From contig JAKOGI010000419.1 in assembly GCA_029747015.1 (NCBI GenBank), positions 186,501-250,500 on the forward strand: a stretch of DNA of 64,000 nucleotides, in the 5' to 3' direction. The notes below the pieces were generated by a model. It saw nothing but the letters and a program-made list of their open reading frames with translations. It did not search any database and had not been told where the DNA came from. Each line of letters starts with the position of its first letter. The first letter of the stretch is position 1. The translations under genes and the position numbers were made by a program. This DNA comes from Carnegiea gigantea (taxonomy: Eukaryota > Streptophyta > Magnoliopsida > Caryophyllales > Cactaceae). Positions 23,621 through 35,896 of this stretch are shown here, piece after piece.

Positions 23621-25234
23621 ACGCTAATTTTATTAATTGACCATTGTTTAACTAAGGACATATTATAAGTAAGAGTAAATGACCGGGGGGGAGATCAGAG
23701 CAGGATAACAGAGAGTTAAAACGATAGAGTCATCCTCTAAATGTTTTTAAAAAAAAAGAAAAAAATTCAAAAATCCTCAGCATTTATAGAAATAGTAACT
23801 CTATTTATTAGATTTTAAGGTACAAAGATATGCGCGGAGGGACAGACCGGTAGAGAAAAGGCTTAGTTGCTATAAGCCGATGAATCTTGAATCATATGGC
23901 CTATGGTAAGAGGTAATAAGCAATTGCATGTAATTTTTAGATTTTTCCACGGCACCACTAAAACAAATTTTCTTAGCTCATTTTTTCGGGTGTACAAATG
24001 ATCCTACGGAATGTTAACAGACGGTGTTAGTCAGCCTATGTTATCCATAAGAGTTTTGAACTCATTTTGTCTAGAAGCATTCGGTACCGAATAGCTCACA
24101 TCTAATTTATATCTTCTAACTTTGTGGGTTTAAAAATAAGTCTCATTATTAATACAAATATTTATAAGGGTAGGACTGTCTTTGTCTGAATCTCTGCAAG
24201 CTTTGTTGAAGTAGGACTTAAATTGGTAATATGTGTTATTGTTTTTAGACTACGCACATCAGAAGTAAAAACCAAAAAAGCAAAATAAAATAGTCTACCG
24301 CCAATTCTAGATTTAGTTAAAATATATAATAATTTTTCTATCTCCCGAACATAAACAGAGTGGTCTTAATTGTTAAATGGGATTTTGATTTTTAACTTTT
24401 TTTCTATGTACATTAGGGAAAAGCTAGTAACATATTTTTAATAAGGTGGACAGGGTCTGTTTGAATAATCTCAAGTAGTTGTAAAAGAGACTGACGCGTA
24501 CAGATGCGCACACGTAAGTTGGAATAACACTCTTCAAAAATTGATCCTCCTGACTCATGCGTGGAAGAGGAACCTTAGGCTACTGCTACACCTGTCAACA
24601 AGCCAGAACATTTGCTTAACGGCCAAGTTGAGAAGATATAGCCATATCTTTGAAGAAACCTGGCGCCCTCTTACTAGGGAAATCTACTTTGACCACTCAT
24701 GGATTAATGGTGTTGGCATGCATGGGTGGGAAATGGAGTAAGTGCACGATATAGCTTTATCCAATCATTATTGATTATTTTAGTCTCTGATCCAAGTGCA
24801 TTGATTTCAGCAACTTCCAGAGTCATAATGGAAGCAAGTGTGCGAAATCAAAGCAAGAATCAGACTCTCAATTTTTGGTCAAAGAGTTCCAAGGACAAGT
24901 AGGGCCAGGGCCAAATGCGCAGTGAAGTCACCAATGTCTCTCCCAAATAAAATTTAATATACCGCGAGAAAAATTCGAAGTCTACTATATATAAATAACA
25001 AATTTGGCAACTAACAATTTTAAAATGTGGTTAGTCGAGCGGTTTGTTGTTGTGACGCAAGTTCAAGTCTTCCAATACACGATTTCATCATTTTATTTTT
25101 TTAAACTTTCTTCATTTTAGCGACTCACAAACCATCAAATCCTTACAACACATTTTCATTGTGTAATATTATTTTCGACACTCCTCCCTAAAATTTCTCA
25201 CTTCACCACTATTAAGACTATGGCTCCTCATTGT
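23621..25234. other. Spacer, no gene assigned
   Basis: There are no recognisable domains. It holds an unassigned 66-residue frame without ATG at 24541-24741 and a tRNA-like A-box/B-box pair near 25027-25075. It is probably decayed transposon DNA. Confidence 0.4.
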
Positions 25235-25430
25235 GCAACGCTAACTGACCATTCTGTTTGCCTCAATTTCCATGGAAATAAATGGCTCAGAAATCTCCGT
25301 GACATAATGCAATTGTTCATCCAAGCCACTTTGTCCATCATAACAAACTATTTGCCTTGAGTTGCATGGAATTAAATGGCTTAGAGATATCCATGACATA
25401 ATCAAATAATTCATCCAAGCCACTCTCCTT
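25235..25430 (-). repeat. Imperfect tandem duplication of about 95 bases
   Basis: Two units share ATCCATGACATAATCAA/ATCTCCGTGACATAATGCA and TTCATCCAAGCCACT. On the minus strand, in different frames, they read the related peptides SGLDEQLHYVTEISEPF and SGLDELFDYVMDISKPF. This suggests an old duplicated coding piece of unknown origin. Confidence 0.6.
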
Positions 25431-25999
25431 TTTTATTAAAATTAGTATTTTTCTTGACCCATGCGATATAATAGAATATCTTTAAGAATTTCTAAAAATT
25501 AATTTAATGAAATCACCTTACATTACAACTAGACAGTCATCAAATTGAACACAAATGATTAAAAATATAATAATATAAGTTCTTTAGTTCAATTGTTAGA
25601 ATATAGTATTTTTAAATGATATTTCAAATTTTAATCTTAGTTATTGTTGAAAATAATAAACATATTAATGTGATCATTGAAAACAAAAAACTTAATTCAT
25701 TCATCATTATATACCGTCTTATTTAATTAATACAAATGTGAAAAAAATTAAATCTTCTCTTACTATATGATTTCATTATTAGAAATAAATGTACAAATTT
25801 AAAAAGTTCAATCTTCTTCTTGTAGGAACCTATTCATTCAATCTAATTTTATGAAAAAGTTACTGCCACCATATATAAAAATTAAAATCTTGGTCGTTAT
25901 AATAAATTTAATGACATTTGTTACTTTTAAAGTATTATATTCTAGCTACAAAGAATTAATCTAAAATAATTACATAATATACTCTTCGTAATGGTCTTG

Positions 26000-28900
26000 C
26001 ATTCTCGGGTTCAAGCTAATTAATTTTGTTAGTTATTGTATTAGCTGAAAATTATTATATTATTTGTATTAGATCAAATTTTGCGTGCTAATTAAGTGTA
26101 TTGATTTATGTAAATCAATTTTTGGATTTTCTTAATTTATTGCATGATTTCGCGAAATTAGTAACTAGTTGGGAGTTAGCTTGATGCAAGGTTGTGCGAG
26201 ATCGACGGAATAAACTAGGTTAGTCAGCGATAGGTATTAAATGGTCTTAGTCAAGTAGGCCAAAACCATTTAAGGTTATTATGCGGACAAAAAAAGGGTG
26301 AAGTAGAAATTTTAAGTCTGCCAGGCGCTCTCTTCACCAAAAACAACAAATCAAGCTCTCTCCTCATCAGCATCTGCCTTCCATATCCATCTCTTCAACC
26401 ACTCGACCTAGCGAACGAGAGAGAGGAGAGCATGTGAGGGAAGCAAAAAGGAAGAAAGTGAGCCGAGTGATAGTAGCACCTCGCAAAAGGAGAGGATGAT
26501 TCGACCAACAATAGCAGGGCTCTGGGCACCAGTGAAGGGGAGGTGAGGAGATTCGAGATTCAGCTTCAAATCAATCCAATTAGCCCATTAATCGAGTCCT
26601 ATAGCTAGGAACACAGTGGGTGACCCTTAATGCTTCAAATTAGTATTTAATTTCATAGTTTTTCTTCTAGAATTGTCCATGGAAGGGTTTGAGATATTGT
26701 CAATGAATTTGGGGTGAACTAGCGAGTTTAGGAGAATGAAGAAGATTGAATGAGCTATTTGGGTTGACATTTATGTGAATTTGAGGTGCAATATGGAGTG
26801 GCGCTTAACGAGGGAGACGAGGGAAACTGAGCAGTGAGTTGTTAACTGATTAAGTTTATTTTTTATACATATATGTTGTGCAATGGAAGTGCATGGTTTC
26901 TAATTTTCTTGGTTGGGAGCATGGGGTTGGGATGTGTGTTAATTATGTGTCATTGTAGACAGATGTTACAAACTCGAGCTATGCTAAATTGAAGCTCAAC
27001 CAAACTAAAACTAAAATTGAAACACACTGAACTGAAAGTGAACCAAAATGAACCAAAGCTGAATCAAACTAAACATGAAATAAACCTAAATTGAAGTGAA
27101 CCCGACATGAACTGAATCCAACCTGAATGATTTGGATAGAACTTGGACATTAAGCCGACAGCACCTTGAATTTGTTGATTGCACTTGGGTGTCTGCCATG
27201 AGTCACGGAAAAACTATAAGGAACATGGGAAAAACTAGTACGAACTTGATCTTGTACCTAAACTTGCAAGTTTCCTTTGTTTGAATGTCTATGCAAGTGA
27301 TTAGCGTGCCACAGCATGTGTGATACGCAGAATTAATCTTGGCTAGCGCAATACTAGGAATTAGATTAGTACAATTTTGAACTTGAGTACTCAGCATTTG
27401 AAATGAGTGAGTTTTGAAGAAGAATGAGTTTCTTTGTCTTCATAAAAGTATTGCCTTGCTTGGGTTTAAGTGAGTGACTCAAAATGATTTTGAAAAGTTT
27501 GACTTGTTGAATTAGTTGATTAATGAGATACTCTGTTTTAGTAATTGATTTTAAAAGTTGTCTACTAAGTCCCTAAGCTTGCGAGCTTTATTCAAACAAA
27601 TAGGTTCATGTTAAATAGAAATATTTGGAGTGGACTTGAAATGTATAAGATTCAAATCAAGCTGAAATTATTTGTTAATATTATATTTAAAAGGGGGTGT
27701 GAGTCTAAAGTTTTAAGTTTGTATATGGTTTTACTTTTTAAATCAGCTGATTGAGCTAGGTTCATGCTTGCTTTGACCAAATTTTAGAAATGTTTAACAA
27801 AACAACAGCTGTGAAATTTGAAGTGTCCAAGTCAATAACAAAGGCGCCCGAGCCTGCTTTGGAGGGCAACTTGGCTTAGTTGACTCATAAAATGGCTTGA
27901 TCAAGACCTTTTGAGCTAAGATTTAAATGAATTTTGGGTATGTTGGAACTATGTGTGAGAGTGCTCATGTGGTAAAACTATTACCTTGCTTTATTGAGTT
28001 AAGGCAAACCAGGCTTTGAAGTCCTTTAAGTTTAATTAAGTATGACTCTATACATTTACCTTTGCTGAATATCTTTCAGAATGGTTTCAATTAACCAAGC
28101 TTTAGTAACGTGCTTATTGAATTGAAATAAAATAAATATTTAAGATTGCTTATCTCTGTTTATAACACTTCTAAATGATTTCAATGTTGTCTTTTAGGAA
28201 AAAGTGTTGTTTTATGACATTCTTTAATAAAAATGCCACTAGTTTTCTAGAGATCGATACTTGATGTTCCAAGGTTTATTTTCATGAATGTCGACTATTT
28301 TTACATGGTTAAAAGTGAGTAGCACTTGAAATATTTTAGGAAGAAATTGACCATTTTAATGAAAGTGAGTCACATTCTAGTGCAAAAGTTTGGAAAAGTG
28401 TGTGTACTCTTTAAAAAGGCTCTTGTTGAATTCTAAATGACTTTTTTGGGAAGAAATTATTATTATGAGTGCTTAATCTGGTTTAAGCTAAGGATGACAT
28501 TTGAGTTCTACTCTGAAACATGCGTTAAATTTCGTTTCCTTGCCCAAAAAAAACAAGTTGGTAACTCTAAATGAACTCTTGACATTAAGTGTTTAACCAA
28601 GAACCAAACGACGTACTATCTTCAATGCCTAGGTCTTAGCAAGAGTTAGCTTATTATTGGGGTCATGTATGCTTAATATGTTGATATTAAGTAAGAGAAA
28701 TGGGGGTCTATCATTGCTAAGGTACAAGGTTTGTGGGTTAGGCAAGGTCAAAGCTTCTGAGCATAGAACTAAAGATGGGAATGGATGCCATTTGAGTTCT
28801 AGAGTGTTATTAAGGTGTTATTGGATATGGATGGTCTTATATGTTTAATATGTTGATAACTAACTCTTTTGTGATTGCTACTTAAAAGTATTGTATGCAA

Positions 28901-29540
28901 ATATTTTGTTTTTTGGGACGAGAATTATCCACTAAGCGTGTGATAGCTTACTCCCTCTCCATTTTCCATTTTCTCAGGTCCTTGAAAAGATAGTTAGAGG
29001 TACTCGATTTGTGTACATCGAGTCAAAATCTCCCTTTTTTCTTTGAAAAGGAGCCACTCGTATGCATACCTAGATTCATTAGTTTAATGATGTATAGTGA
29101 TGCATTCATAAGTTATTGAGCATATCTAAGTTAATTATGTAAGTTCGTGTATTATACATTGTCCAATGATCGCTCTGAATGGCTATGTAAGCCAATCTAA
29201 TAGGGAACTCATCTTCAAGAGGTTCAGTGGAAGGTTTTAGGATGTAAACCTCAATGCTTTGAATGTGTGGTCCATCGAGTTATGCTTTTCAATCACTTCT
29301 TTAATTTTATTTAAGCTTTCATGTTGTGTACTCTGGTTGTGTGGCCCGTAGAGTTTGGTCTTTGATGTATAGTTATCGAATTTAGCTAGACTTGTCATTC
29401 GTGTTTTTATTTGTCAATGGTATCTAATGTAAGGCTACAAGCCTAAGGAGTGACTGATTTTTGGGCGGAACTTTATCTATTTTATTCCAAAAATTCAGAA
29501 ATCGCTAACGCCTCTAACTCGAGGAGGTAGGGGTATTACA
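26000..29540 (+). repeat. Long Ty3/gypsy LTR, Tekay/Del-like
   Basis: The 3' end is clear: GGGGTATTACA at 29540, followed two bases later by a tRNA-Met-type PBS. The body is long, with a degenerate CTGAA/AACCAAA-type repeat run near 26985-27130, as is common in Tekay-type LTRs. A matching TGTAATACCCC start was not found, so the left limit (about 26000) is an estimate and the 5' end may be lost. Confidence 0.5.
26985..27130. repeat. Degenerate GAACCAAA/CTGAA repeats
   Basis: A run of loosely repeated GAACC, CTGAA and ACTAAA words inside the gypsy LTR, with no fixed period. Confidence 0.6.
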
Positions 29541-29542
29541 TA

Positions 29543-29554
29543 TGATATCAGAGC
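29543..29554 (+). promoter_or_regulatory. Primer-binding site of gypsy element
   Basis: TGATATCAGAGC differs at one base from the initiator tRNA-Met site TGGTATCAGAGC (G to A) and lies two bases after the LTR end. It sets plus-strand orientation. Confidence 0.75.
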
Positions 29555-29730
29555 AGAGTCTTGCGACCATAGATCATAATCTGAGTCTTGCATTTCATAT
29601 AGTTGTATAGGTATTTCTTGAGTGACAGTATGACATATGATGTACCTTTGGGTGTAAATCTGTTTCTGATGAGCTATGGTGTCATAGTATTAATTGATTG
29701 TGATGTGATTGGAGCAAACTGACCATTACC
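29555..29730 (+). mobile_element. Leader of the Tekay-like element, first part
   Basis: Non-coding leader downstream of the PBS. It is interrupted near 29700-29735 by the LTR-like sequence below and appears to resume after 33358. Confidence 0.5.
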
Positions 29731-30887
29731 GCAAGCGCACTGGTGTCATAGTATAGATAAAATATCGTCCTCAGGGACCAAAATAATCTATCGAGTCCTT
29801 TCTATCAAAAAATTCTAATCAATAACTTAATCAAGGATTCAATTTAACAACTTCTAATTAGCTTATTCTAAATTCAATTAGGAAGAAACGCCTAGGGATT
29901 TATGTAGTTCAGCAAGGTGTTGGATCAATATGATTAACATGCGCTTTTCTCTAATCGGATAATTTTGAGGAATTGACCTATCTAGAATTTAGTCTATTTA
30001 GTCGAAATCAACAACTTGCCTAAACTAAGCAAAAATCGTTCTTTTAAACTAATTTGTCTTAATTTAAGTTTAATATTTTTAATTAATCTCTCGTCCTTCC
30101 AACATGCAAATCTCTCTTTCAAGTCATCACTATATTAGATCTTATCAAGCAATCTAATAATCAAATTTCACCTTGCAGTTCTTTATTCAATTGTTTCAAG
30201 GCTGGGAGCAAAATTTGGCCAAAATTCACTCACAACGTGATAATCACTTGATAAAATGAAATCAAACCAATAAAGAAACAAAAGCATAATTCTATTGATT
30301 ATAACATGATCGAACTGCACTTCCATTAGCTAACCAATTCCTAGACAAGATAAACTACTCACTTGTGATTAAAAATTAAACAACTAACTAATCAATTCAG
30401 CGAAATCTGAGAGGGAAGGGCTTGACAAAGAAGGCCTTCAGCAAAGTCTTCAAACCGCCAACAAAACTGAACACCTCACTCAAGATTTCTAACTTGCACA
30501 AAAGGCAAACTAAAAATTCTAACTAAAGACGGTAAAATTTTGGAAGGAAATGGACTATCTATACTATGCTTCTCTTTTTCTACTGCTGAGAGACCAATTT
30601 ATAAAGAAGAACATGAGCAATTTCAGCCACACAGCCGAAGGAAAATGAAGAGGCCACAGTTATCCAGCTCACTACGGTCTGTGGCAGACACTACGGTAGA
30701 ATCGTGGCCTGGGCTAGAACTAAATTTTCAGGTATTCTGCTGCTTCATGGGCATAATATCTCATGGGCATACACGGGGGTCAAAACATACTTAAATGAAG
30801 GTCAAATGTCGGGCCAAAATGGTCCAAATATCATCAAACAACCATACCCAAACATAAATTGAGAATATGAGTATTAATGGTAACTTA

Positions 30888-33288
30888 GGGCCTGTTCTTT
30901 TCATGGGTAAATTAGGGTGGGCGAAAGGGTGAAGTGGATTAAGGTTAGTTGTGTTGAGTTAAAGTTGCTATTTTTTTTTTGAAATAGGCTGAAGTGGGTT
31001 GAAGTTGATATATTTTTTTTTGTGATGGGTTGAAGTGGGTTAAAATAATGAAAATGTAGTTATGTGTGGTAGTTTATGAAGTTATTGTAATTTTTAGTGC
31101 ATTTTTTCATAGAATAGTAATTTCACAATTTTGTAACTGTTATTTTGGAAGTCGGAGGCCGGCACAACTTGTCAATTATTTTTGACGATTGGGGTTACAA
31201 AATTTATTGATGATAACTTTTTATACACGGGCCTTTTTTTCAAGGGTAAATTTGAAAATACTAACCTCAACCACCTTCAACCCACTTCAACCTACTTCAA
31301 TATATTTAAATCCACTTCAACCCACTTCTACTATGAACTAAAGTTCAATTTATGACATTAAAAAAATTCAATCCGCCTCAACCTACTTCAACCCACCTCA
31401 CCCTTTTACCCACCCTAATTTACCCACGAAAATAACAGACCCGTATTCGAAAAATTCAGATGTAACATAAGAAAATAGTATGATCGTAATTGTTTCAAAA
31501 TATATCAGCAATATAAATTTGCTGTTAATTTTAAAATATAGGTTGTGGCTCTGATACGTGTTTAAATGTTTTGCGTCGTTTTATTATGCGATGCATTCCT
31601 GTAATTATTTCCACATCTCAATGTCTTCATCTGTGCCTCATGTTTACAAATTACAAATATAAATTAAATGATTCCCGAAGGTATGGGTTTTGAACATGAT
31701 AAGAAATTATCAAATTTCATAGTTGCAGACAGAATACTTTTTTTTGTAATTTTTGGTCCTATTCTTTTCGTGAATTAATTTTAAAATACCAACCTCAACC
31801 CACTTCAATCTACTTTCATTATTTTAACCAAGTTCAATTTATCATGTAAAAAAAATTCAATCCACTTTCATGTACTTCAACCCACCTCAACCTACTTCAA
31901 CCTACCTTAACCTACTTTGGGCCTGTTCTTTTCATAGGTAAATTAGGTGGGTAAATGGGTAAAGTAGGTTGAAGTAGGTTGAGGTAGGTTGAGGTGGGTT
32001 GAAGTTGGTTTTTTTTTTTTTTTTTTGAGGTGGGTTGAAATAGGTTGACGTAGGTTGAAGTGGGTTGATGTAGGGTAAAGTGGGTTGAAGTTGGTATATT
32101 TTTTATGTGGTGTGTTGAAGTGGGTTAAAATAATGAGAATGTAATTAATGTGTGATAATTTATGACGTTATCGAAATTTTGTGGAATTTTTGTTTATTCT
32201 TTTTTTTATTTTTAATATTTTTCCTTTTTCATTTTTCATTTTTCATTTTTTTATTTTTTATTTTTTATTTTTTTATTTTTTATTTTTTATTTTTTTATTG
32301 TTTATTTTTTTATTGTTTATTTTTTTATGTTTTTATATTTTTTAATTTTTTGGAATTTTTTGTTGCTTTTGGTTGGAATAAAACTAAAAAGATAAAAGAA
32401 TTAAAAAATCAATACAAAAAATTAAAAATAATAAAATAAAAATTAAAAAATAAAAAATGAAATATAAAAACTAAAAAATTTAAAATTTAAAATTTAAAAT
32501 TAAAAAAATTAAAAATTAGAAAATAAAAATAAAAATTAAATACAAAAAATTAAAAATAAAATTAAAAAATTAAAAATTAAATACAAAGAGTTAAATGCAA
32601 AAAATAAAAAATTAAATTAAATTAAAAAAATAAACAATAAATAATAAAAAATTAAAAAATTAAAAATTAAAAATTAAATACAAAGAATTAAAAATTAAAG
32701 ATTTAAAAATTTGAAAATAAAAAACTAAAAAAATACAAAAATAAAAAAATTTCAAAGTACGATAATTTACAAAAAAGTAGTATAGTGAACTTTTTGATGC
32801 AAGAATGATAAAATCTCACATGATACTTTACAAATTATTAAAATTATGAAGGGAGTTGGTTGAAGTTGGTTGAAGTGGGTTGAAGTAGGTTGAGGTAGGT
32901 TAAAGTAAGTTAAAGTAGGTTGAAATAGGTTGAAGTGGGATGAACTGGGTTGAGATTGGTAAATTGCAATTGACCCACGAAAAGAACAGGCTTTTCACCC
33001 TTTTACCCACCCCAATTTACTTATAAATTTCGACCATTTTCAAATCATACTACTTTGCAGAAATAATTAAATCTCACATGACACTTTACAAATTATTAAA
33101 ATTATGAAGGGGTGAGTTGAAGTTGGTTTAAGTGGGTTGAAGTAGGTTGAGGTAGGTTGAAGTAGGTTGAAGTGGATTGAGGTTGGTATTTTTTTCAGAT
33201 GGGTTGAAGTTTGGTTGAAGTGGGTTGAAGTAGGTTAAACTGAGTTGAGGCTGATAAATCCAAAAGAACCTACGAAAGGAACAGGGCC
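30888..33288. mobile_element. Tourist/PIF-Harbinger-type nest of inverted-repeat elements
   Basis: The outer termini are GGGCCTGTTCTTTTC at 30888 and its near complement GGAACAGGGCC ending at 33288. TTA on both sides (30885-30887, 33289-33291) matches the 3-bp Tourist duplication. Further copies of the same terminus occur inside: 31410-31442 (complement), about 31751, 31919, and 32975-32991 plus 32993-33023 (complement). The interiors are arrays of a GGTTGAAGTG-like word (G-strand at 31960-32110, 32855-32960 and 33110-33250) or its complement (31262-31420 and 31790-31915). No transposase is present. Confidence 0.7.
32190..32760. repeat. Low-complexity T-rich then A-rich tract
   Basis: TTTTTATTTT-type sequence for about 160 bases is followed by AAAAATTAAA-type sequence for about 370 bases. 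The halves are roughly complementary and could fold. The apparent hydrophobic frame here is only poly-T coding. Confidence 0.85.
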
Positions 33289-33358
33289 TTAAAGCACATA
33301 ATTCTCCTAAAAATGTAGCAAAATAACCCTAAAATAATATATACGATAAGCACTTATC

Positions 33359-34690
33359 ATAAGCCAATTAAATGAAAAAGAGTGTTGTTGTTAGGTATGA
33401 GCTAAATGACTTGTGCTCAGATGAATTAGCTAACTGTTGACTTCATTAGTAACTGTTCTCGAGCATGCATCTTCAACAGAGTAGTTGAAGGTATGCTTGG
33501 GTTAGAACTCCAAAGGTTGGAAATAGTGACACCTAAGTCCATTCTTCGCTCTTATGTACAATTTGCTCTTCGAGCCTTATAATGGAGTGAGCAGACGTAC
33601 TTGAAAATTGGTAGAGAAGAGGCTAAAACAGTTAAAACTATTTTCTATTTTCGAAACTCAAAGATTTTAGGGTCTTGCAGTGTTTTCTAATTATTGAGCT
33701 AGGTTTTGCTTTTGCATCTGAAGACTTGCATTCATTATGTGATAATACTTGAGTTTAGATTCATGAATATGTGTTGTTATGCATGGCTGGATGCTACTTA
33801 TGAGTGTGTACATGCTAAGCTGTGTACATCAATGGATTTGTTAATGACAAATTCCTAGAAACTAGGGTTTCTTTTCTATATCTGAAAACCCCACTAGATG
33901 ATAGCTTTCTTCTAGAAGCTCTGAATTGCTCAAGGAAATTAAGTAAAATTTTCATATGTATGCATGCAAATTTGGGTGATAGTGATGGAGTCCTACTGAT
34001 TGTTGCATAAGTGTTATCGCCATCATTTCGCAGCCTTGTCATTGCTACTTATATGTTACCACTGTTGTTATGTGTGTAGTTAGTGGGCCGGTGCTATTTG
34101 CATGGGTTATTTGCTGCTTTCTTGTTATAAAATTGGTAGCATCCTGATTACATCAAATCCCAACAAACCTAGAAAGAAAATAGGATAAAGAACCTGACAA
34201 ACTTTGGAATTGTCACCCATGTATGTCACTTCTTGTGGTGAATGATCCATGCCTTACTAGTACTTTCTTAAGTATTAACACACAGTTAAGAAGCCAGAGC
34301 TCTCTATAGGAGGCCCTAGCATATTTGAATAGCTACTCTACCAATTCCCATGCTATTTTCCATGTTATGATCCGTAAACCATAGGGGCTAGAAGCCTTCT
34401 TAGTGCTATCTCCATCTAAAATAGCGTATCCCGGGTAGCAAAATTAGTGATTAAGCTAGAAATGCATTGTTGGATATAGTGATATTAAGTAAATCCAACC
34501 TCATCACTTTCTCTAAACAACTTGTACATAAGAGATGCATAGAACCTCCCTTTCCCATTAGTTCGTACATCAAATAGACCATGTTTCCCGAGTTATTTTT
34601 TTCTTGTTAATCAATGATTGCATGTGTTGTCCCTAGTAGCCTACTTCATGTTTACGTGTAATAATGTCATGTCAATTGATGTTGTTGATT
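33359..34690 (+). mobile_element. Tekay-like element leader, second part; no gag found
   Basis: This is taken as the continuation of the leader broken at about 29730, because the LTR-like block between ends at 33358. I see no gag frame. Its right limit against the Athila-like LTR is unclear (34690-34800). Confidence 0.35.
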
Positions 34691-34799
34691 ATTGAAACAA
34701 TCATGTGTAAGATTTTGATGATAACAACCCAAATGTACCAATCAATATGCTATCATGCTATGCTTGAGTAGTGTGCTAGAATTGTGTGTTGAGACAAAA

Positions 34800-35879
34800 T
34801 TAAAGTTACCAGCAATTATGATTAACTATTCCTCGTTTGAAAATCTAATTCAAGTCATAATAAGATTAATAAAGTCCAGCCTTAAATTAATTTTTATAAT
34901 AACAATTTTAATGAATCAAATTCTCATAAGAAATCAAAATTAAACAATGAAATAAACATGGATAACAATAAACATATCTCAAAACATAAATTTGACATGG
35001 CTTTACACAATTAAGTTGAGTGGAATAAAATTTAGACTAACATGTCAAATAAACCACAACCTAATTCATTTAACATGTTTAGATTAAATAAAAGAAGAAA
35101 CAAATAAAATAAACAAATTCTAAGTTACTAATAATGAACTAAAGAACAGGTAGATTAGAATGACAACCAAATACGTGCCGTACAAAGTTCGAACCTGTGA
35201 CTCAGTTGCATCGGCAGAACAGCAGTGGCGGTGGTCAGGTGGGTGTCGTGGTGGCCTAGCATGACCAAGGAGGAGGGGAAAGAAGGATGATTGATAATGG
35301 GGGTAGTCGATTTGGGGGGCTTGGTGATAATGCTGATTATGATGATAAAGATGATATATGATGAATGATGGGGATTATATATGAGAATGATGATGAGGGT
35401 ATAGTGATGATGTTGAGATGTACTTATGGGAGATGATGGGGTAGGTATGTGTGGTGAATGGTAGTGATGATGCTGCCTTTTTATAATCTGCGGTGATATG
35501 GGGTTAGCGAGATATGGGCAAGGTGTGATATGGGAAAGGGTGTTGGTAGCTTGTGGAGGTGGTCATCAGAGAAGGATGTGGCGTGGAGAACGATGTGGCA
35601 TGAGAATAGGAAGATGGTGAGTGGTTTGTGGAGTTGGGGAGTGAGTGGGGAGGTTGTACAGATGTGGAGTCTTGTTCATTTTTTTTACTGATTCTTCCAG
35701 CTTTCATTAACTTGATATTTTCTCACCTTTTCGCTTAATCTCTTCACTTTTTTTTTTCCCATGAGTTGGGACCTGAACCTTTATTTCCTAAATAATGTAA
35801 AAATGATGAATATTAGACAAATTAATAATATAAAATAAATTAACAAAATATAAAAAATATGCATAAAATGCGACTTATC
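34800..35879 (-). repeat. 3' LTR of Athila-like gypsy element, outer end uncertain
   Basis: The inner boundary is sharp: plus-strand GCGACTTATCA at 35879, followed by the polypurine complement. On the minus strand the LTR starts TGATAAGTCGC. It contains a GATGATG-rich low-complexity stretch near 35330-35480. The left (3') end could not be placed. Confidence 0.6.
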
Positions 35880-35896
35880 AAATTCCTCCACACTTG
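35880..35896 (-). promoter_or_regulatory. Polypurine tract of Athila-like element
   Basis: Minus strand AAGTGTGGAGGAATT directly precedes the LTR start TGATAAGT. Confidence 0.75.

Larger units (their letters stand above)
29731..33358 (-). repeat. Gypsy LTR-like sequence, probably a solo LTR, itself split
   Basis: On the plus strand it opens with CATTACCGCAAGCGCAC and closes with AAGCACTTATCA. This pair is typical of a widespread plant gypsy LTR read backwards (minus-strand start TGATAAGTGC). A CACTACGG/GTCTGTGG-rich patch lies near 30660-30715. No coding or PBS/PPT adjoins it, so a solo LTR is the simplest reading. The target duplication could not be resolved. A Tourist-type nest occupies 30888-33288. 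Confidence 0.5.

Noticed and set aside
24541..24741. 66-residue frame (LRRYSHIFEETWRPLTREIY)
   Set aside because: No ATG, no family recognised, no supporting neighbour; left unassigned.
30540..30794. 84-residue frame within the gypsy LTR-like sequence
   Set aside because: It covers a GTCTGTGG/CACTACGG patch typical of that LTR family, with no domain.
32152..32439. 95-residue very hydrophobic frame
   Set aside because: It is the translation of a TTTTTATTTT tract, not a membrane protein.
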